In this document: positions 4,494 through 7,928 of the stretch, piece by piece
Position numbering within the stretch: the first letter of the stretch is position 1
Layout: each line of letters opens with the position of its first letter
Source: Clostridiales bacterium UBA1234
GTDB lineage: Bacteria > Bacillota > Clostridia > TANB77 > UBA1234
Direction: 5' to 3'
DNA: 7,928 nt
NCBI GenBank assembly: GCA_002308995.1
Contig: DBWQ01000023.1
Coordinates: forward strand, 81,109 to 89,036
Notes under the pieces: generated by a model
The model's database searches: none
Told to the model about the DNA's origin: nothing
Seen by the model: only the letters and a program-made list of their open reading frames with translations
Translations under genes and position numbers: made by a program

Positions 4494-5828
4494 CTAGTTT
4501 GCAAAATTAACGATTTTGATTAGCTCTAGTGCCTCTTCGTATGTTAACTCGTCGATAGCAACTGTTGCTACTTTATTTGGGTTTTCTAAGCCTAATTCGT
4601 TATATAAATCTAAAATAACGGCTCTTTCTTCTGGGCTAAGCGCTGCTAAGTATGCCTCCACAATTTGTGCCTCTTCTTCTGATAACTTATTAGAAGTTGC
4701 TGTCTTTTTACCCCAAGCTCTTACAAGTTCTTCTTCGCCATAAACATCATTTAATGTTTTGATAACTCTTTGCTCATCTAAAACACCGTTTGTGAAAGCA
4801 GCTTTTGCTTTTGACTTAAATGTTGCTAAGCTAGATTTCCTAACAACTAAGTTCTTAACAATTTCTGTTTGATCTTTCTCACCGCTTACTACAACTGTTA
4901 CGCTAACGCCTTCTTTAATTTCTTTATCACCAGATTTGATGATTTCGTAAATGTCGTTTGTTGGTACTAAAATAACAGTTACTTTATCTGTTTTAGTAGA
5001 AGAAGAGCTTCCTCCTCTACCGCTACTACCAGTTTCTTTTACAGTTTCTTCTACTTCAGAAATCACAATAACATCTTCTGCTGGTACATCTTTTGCTTTG
5101 ATATCCGCTTTGATTTCTGGTGTTGGAACAAATACTTTTTTGCCTTCTGCATTGGTTAGGGTAACGCCATCAGCTTTCACGATTACGTCGCCTTCCACAT
5201 CTTTTAGATCATATTCACCAGCTTTGGTGATGATTAGACCAATGGCTTTGTTAATAATTTTAACAGCTTCTGCTCTTGTGATATTGTTCTTAGGTCTAAA
5301 GGTATTATCTTTATAACCATTGATATAACCTTGCTCGATGAAGGCAAGAACATCATCTTTTGCCCAGCTAGAAACTTCATCTAAATCTGTAAGCTCAAGT
5401 TCTACATCCTCAGTTACTTTATAACCTAAAATTCTATTTAGCATTACGATAGCTTCTTCTCTGGTGATGTAATCATTTGGTCTAGCTTTTGTTGTGCTGT
5501 CACCATTAAAAATACCCATGCTAATTGCACCTGCTAAAGCATCACGATACCAAGCTTTTGCTGGTACATCTTTATAGGTAGATAAATCTGCTTTACTGCT
5601 TGGCTCAAACATTTTATATACAAGTGTTACAAAACCAGCTCTTGTGATAGGGGCATTTGGTTTAAATGTGCCATCAGCATATCCATTAATAATCTTTTCT
5701 TTGGTAGATTTTTCGATATAGTTTTCTGCCCAGTGACCCTTTGTATCAGCAAAACTTGCTGCTAATACAGGAGCTGCAATGGCAAGAACCATAGCGAAAA
5801 CTAAACATAAACTTACAACTCTTTTCAT
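4494..5828 (-). CDS. Secreted SLH-domain protein with an unrecognised conserved C-terminal domain (paralogue A)
   Basis: A 444-residue exported protein anchored to the cell wall by SLH domains, which bind secondary cell-wall polymers. A signal peptide spans 1-23/24 (KR, then a hydrophobic core, cleavage after PVLA or the next Ala). Three SLH repeats follow at about 25-74, 85-134 and 147-196, each with the ITRAE-type motif (ITRAG 61-65, ITREE 121-125, ITRAE 183-187). Residues 204-228 (AGEYDLKDVEGDVIVKADGV...) resemble one rung of the beta-helix that follows SLH repeats in some Firmicutes. A Ser/Gly linker (267-278) leads to a beta-rich stretch (282-330) and a helical tail (331-444) with AWGKKTATS, LSPEERAVILDLY and ELTYEEALEL, whose function I do not recognise. 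AGGAGG (5836-5841) is seven bases before ATG 5828. No enzymatic motif is seen. Confidence 0.93.
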   Translation of the reverse strand: MKRVVSLCLVFAMVLAIAAPVLAASFADTKGHWAENYIEKSTKEKIINGYADGTFKPNAPITRAGFVTLVYKMFEPSSKADLSTYKDVPAKAWYRDALAGAISMGIFNGDSTTKARPNDYITREEAIVMLNRILGYKVTEDVELELTDLDEVSSWAKDDVLAFIEQGYINGYKDNTFRPKNNITRAEAVKIINKAIGLIITKAGEYDLKDVEGDVIVKADGVTLTNAEGKKVFVPTPEIKADIKAKDVPAEDVIVISEVEETVKETGSSGRGGSSSSTKTDKVTVILVPTNDIYEIIKSGDKEIKEGVSVTVVVSGEKDQTEIVKNLVVRKSSLATFKSKAKAAFTNGVLDEQRVIKTLNDVYGEEELVRAWGKKTATSNKLSEEEAQIVEAYLAALSPEERAVILDLYNELGLENPNKVATVAIDELTYEEALELIKIVNFAN

Positions 5829-5859
5829 CTTTCTTCCTCCTATAATGAACTTCTTGACA

Positions 5860-5888
5860 ATTGTAATCGATTTGATTCAAAATATCAA
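5860..5888 (-). promoter_or_regulatory. Promoter of SLH paralogue A
   Basis: Minus strand: TTGATA (5888-5883), 17 bases, TACAAT (5865-5860). The leader would be about 25 nt. With the terminator at 5917-5956 just upstream, paralogue A is probably transcribed on its own. Confidence 0.7.
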
Positions 5889-5916
5889 GAAAAAAATTGA
5901 AATCATTTTTTTGAAT

Positions 5917-5956
5917 AAAAAAGTACCAACGGACAGACTTCTCCGTTGATACTTTT
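5917..5956 (-). terminator. Terminator of SLH paralogue B
   Basis: On the minus strand AAAAGTATCAACGG (5956-5943) pairs with CCGTTGGTACTTTT (5932-5919), 14 bp with one G-T wobble and a 10-base loop, followed by a run of T (5922-5917). It lies 36 bases past the paralogue B stop. Confidence 0.85.
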
Positions 5957-5992
5957 CTTTTGTAACTTATTAATCTTATCTATTGTATCATT

Positions 5993-7369
5993 TTAATTCC
6001 TTCCATAGTTTTCAGGAACATAATCATAAATAATCTCTTTAGCAAGCTCTAATGCCTCTTCGTAGGTTAATTCCTTTAATGCCACACTTGCAATTCTACC
6101 TTCTTCTGCATCAAACTCATCATATAAATCCAAAATAACAGCTCTTTCTTCTGGAGATAAAGCATCCATATATGCATCCACAATTGCTAATTCCTCAGGT
6201 GTTAAAGTAGTTGACGTAGCTGTCTTTTTGCCCCAAGCTCTAACCTTTTCGTTATCACCATAAACATCGTTTAATGTAGCGATAACCATTTCTTCATCAA
6301 TAACTCCCTCATCAAAAGCTTCTCCAACTTTATCTTTGAAGGTTGCAAAATTCGTTTTACTAATGGTTAAATCTTTAAACAAAGTGGTTACCTTACCCTC
6401 ATTATCAATTTCAATTGTTAACTTAGTACCAGCTTTCAAATCGCCATTACCTTTTTTAGAAATTCTGTAGTAACCATTTTCTGGTGTTAATGTAAGGTTA
6501 AGCTTTTTCACTACTGTGGTAGAACCACCGCCACCACCACCTGTGGTAGATGGTTTATCTTCTTCTTTAGCAGGCTCTTCAGCCTTTTCTAAATCTTCGA
6601 TAACGACGATTTCTTCTTCAGTCTTATCCTCTACTGTTAATTCATCAAGCACATTGTGGTTCGTTACGCAAAGGTTGTTATCCTCAGCATTTTGTAATGT
6701 AACGCCTTCTGCTTTTACAATAACACAGCCTTTGACACCCGATAAATCATATGTACCAGGCTCTGTAATAATCATACCAATTGCTCTTGATAAAATGCTA
6801 ACTACCTCAGCTCTCGTGATGTTATCGGTTGGTCTAATGGAACCATCGCTATAACCATTCACATATTCGTTTGAAACAAAAGCAACAATTGATTCTCTTG
6901 CCCAAGAAGCAATTCTGCCAGAATCAACAAAAGTATGAGAATCTGCTTCTTCATCTGCCATGATTTTTAAAATTCTATTTAAAATAACGATGGCTTCTTG
7001 ACGAGAAATTAATTTATCTGGGTTCATTTTGGTTGAACTTGAACCTTGAATAGCTCCCATATTAACAGCTTTTGCCATAGCATCATAATACCAAGCATCC
7101 TCTGGAATATCTAGGTATCCACTGATATCTGCCCTGGAAGTTGGATCAAACATTCTAACTACCATCGTAACAAATTCAGCTCTAGTAATGTTTTTATTTG
7201 GCTTGAAAGTTCCATCACTATAGCCATTAACGACTCCTTCATTTGCCCAACGAATAATTTCTTTTTCTGCCCAGTGATTCTCAACATCAGAAAATTGCAC
7301 TGCAAAAACTGAAGCGACAGCCATCATCATAAAGATAACGGTTAATACTAATAATAAACTCTTTTTCAT
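5993..7369 (-). CDS. Secreted SLH-domain protein with an unrecognised conserved C-terminal domain (paralogue B)
   Basis: A 458-residue paralogue of the next gene downstream, with the same architecture. Signal peptide 1-23 (KK, hydrophobic core, SVFA) is followed by SLH repeats at about 25-74, 85-134 and 147-198 (ITRAE 61-65, ISRQE 121-125, ITRAE 184-188). A beta-helix-like stretch PGTYDLSGVKGCVIVKAEGV (204-223) comes next, then an acidic segment (242-272, rich in Glu), a TTGGGGGGSTT linker (275-285), a beta-rich segment and the shared helical tail (338-445). Unlike A, it ends in a longer Tyr-containing tail (YDYVPENYGRN) and has two cysteines (C215, C234) in the exported part. AGGAGG (7377-7382) lies seven bases before ATG 7369 and overlaps the stop codon of the preceding membrane-protein gene, so the two are probably one operon. 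A structural cell-surface role is likely, but no partner is identified. Confidence 0.93.
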   Translation of the reverse strand: MKKSLLLVLTVIFMMMAVASVFAVQFSDVENHWAEKEIIRWANEGVVNGYSDGTFKPNKNITRAEFVTMVVRMFDPTSRADISGYLDIPEDAWYYDAMAKAVNMGAIQGSSSTKMNPDKLISRQEAIVILNRILKIMADEEADSHTFVDSGRIASWARESIVAFVSNEYVNGYSDGSIRPTDNITRAEVVSILSRAIGMIITEPGTYDLSGVKGCVIVKAEGVTLQNAEDNNLCVTNHNVLDELTVEDKTEEEIVVIEDLEKAEEPAKEEDKPSTTGGGGGGSTTVVKKLNLTLTPENGYYRISKKGNGDLKAGTKLTIEIDNEGKVTTLFKDLTISKTNFATFKDKVGEAFDEGVIDEEMVIATLNDVYGDNEKVRAWGKKTATSTTLTPEELAIVDAYMDALSPEERAVILDLYDEFDAEEGRIASVALKELTYEEALELAKEIIYDYVPENYGRN

Positions 7370-7380
7370 AATTCTTCCTC

Positions 7381-7928
7381 CTAAGTAAATATATAATACA
7401 ATTTGAACAAGGCTTTTAACTCACGTAAATACACAAGCGCCAAGATAAATGAAACTAAAATGGCTAAAAACACAAGTACAAATAATACTATTAATATACA
7501 CTTAATCATTTTATTCCATCTTCTTTTAAATAGCAAGCAAATTATCAAAAATAATAAAAATAAAATGATACAAGTTACTACTACAACAATCTTGAAAGCT
7601 TTATCCCAAAACTCTTGAAATTTCCATCCTGTCTTTGTTTTAATCTTTTTTAAAGCTCTTTCTGTTTGAGCCACCCACTTTTTCCAACCTGTTAATTCTT
7701 TGTCGTCATCGTCTGTTAAAAACGTTTCGAATAAGCCCTTTGATGATTCTGTTTTTGAAGTGTTATCACCCGAAGTTTGACTTACCTCGATTGGCACATC
7801 CTCTCCTGACAAAGTAGTCTCTTGGATGGTAGCATTTTCATCTTGCTTAGAAATGTCTTGCTCTTGCTGATTAAGATTTTCTATCTTCTCGTCTTGCTTG
7901 GGAGAATCCTTTATTACTGGTTCTTCTT
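7381..7928 (-). CDS. Membrane protein with acidic Gln-rich region and two C-terminal helices (5' end outside the window)
   Basis: The reading frame is open from its TAG at 7383-7381 to the window edge, so the 181 residues seen are only the C-terminal part; a TTG at 7812 is internal, not a start. Visible in order are a low-complexity charged stretch rich in Gln, Glu, Asp and Lys (KQDE occurs twice), a DDDDKELTGWKKWVAQTERALKK-type amphipathic region, a first membrane helix (IVVVVTCIILFLLFLIICLLF), a short KRRWNK loop and a second helix (ILIVLFVLVFLAILVSFILALVYL), then a short tail. I recognise no family. The positive loop suggests it faces the cytoplasm, which would put both ends outside; this is inference. 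Eleven bases separate the stop from the SLH paralogue B start, so the two are likely co-expressed at the cell envelope. Confidence 0.75.
   Translation of the reverse strand, partial: EEPVIKDSPKQDEKIENLNQQEQDISKQDENATIQETTLSGEDVPIEVSQTSGDNTSKTESSKGLFETFLTDDDDKELTGWKKWVAQTERALKKIKTKTGWKFQEFWDKAFKIVVVVTCIILFLLFLIICLLFKRRWNKMIKCILIVLFVLVFLAILVSFILALVYLRELKALFKLYYIFT

Noticed and set aside
6516..6854. Plus-strand open frame with a polyproline run
   Set aside because: It is the antisense of the Gly6 linker of SLH paralogue B; no ribosome binding site and no independent support.
7384..7440. Promoter for SLH paralogue B inside the end of the membrane-protein gene
   Set aside because: TATTAT and TATATT stretches occur, but no reasonable -35 lies 16-18 bases before them. 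AT-rich codons explain the -10-like matches.
1..7928. CRISPR array, tRNA, rRNA, transposase or phage genes
   Set aside because: I read both strands and saw no regularly spaced repeats, cloverleaf or rRNA-like conserved stretches, nor any integrase or transposase protein. The only element-like feature is the small GC-rich segment at 1439-1614.

Overview
The window looks like chromosomal DNA of an anaerobic, probably endospore-forming member of the Clostridia (Bacillota). The pointers are an AT-rich background, strong AGGAGG-type ribosome binding sites, sigma-A-type promoters with 17-base spacers, a BofA-family sporulation membrane protein, S-layer-homology (SLH) proteins, and a NuoE/HydC-type 2Fe-2S subunit typical of bifurcating hydrogenases or NADH dehydrogenases. 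A Lachnospirales-like source is plausible, but I cannot fix the genus.

Layout, left to right. (1) 1-452, minus strand: the N-terminal 110 residues of a NuoE-like thioredoxin-fold 2Fe-2S subunit, with its promoter and a leader containing a hairpin. (2) 456-2486: a block visibly richer in G+C than its surroundings and bounded by two terminators that work in both directions. Two genes lie on the minus strand: an archaeal-type cytidylate-kinase-like P-loop kinase, and directly after it a 99-residue protein that looks like a shrunken, P-loop-damaged paralogue of the same kinase. Diverging on the plus strand is a stand-alone HD hydrolase of the RelA/SpoT type without a synthetase domain. Between them lie back-to-back promoters, an inverted repeat across the hydrolase promoter, and a 176-base GC-rich segment flanked by 13-base direct repeats. 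(3) 2494-3610, minus: a BofA-family membrane protein and a calcineurin-like metallophosphatase, each with its own promoter. (4) 3649-4442, plus: an AqpZ-like aquaporin, ending in a terminator shared with the convergent SLH gene. (5) 4494-7928, minus: the end of a two-helix membrane protein followed closely by two tandem paralogous SLH proteins, separated by a terminator and a new promoter.

Regions 1, 3 and 4 look like ordinary housekeeping or accessory genes. The two parts worth a second look are the divergent nucleotide-handling module (520-2444) and the SLH pair. The SLH pair shares a C-terminal domain that I do not recognise and that is better conserved between the paralogues than their SLH repeats. 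The module could link NMP phosphorylation with alarmone or nucleotide hydrolysis, but that link is inference from proximity and fold.
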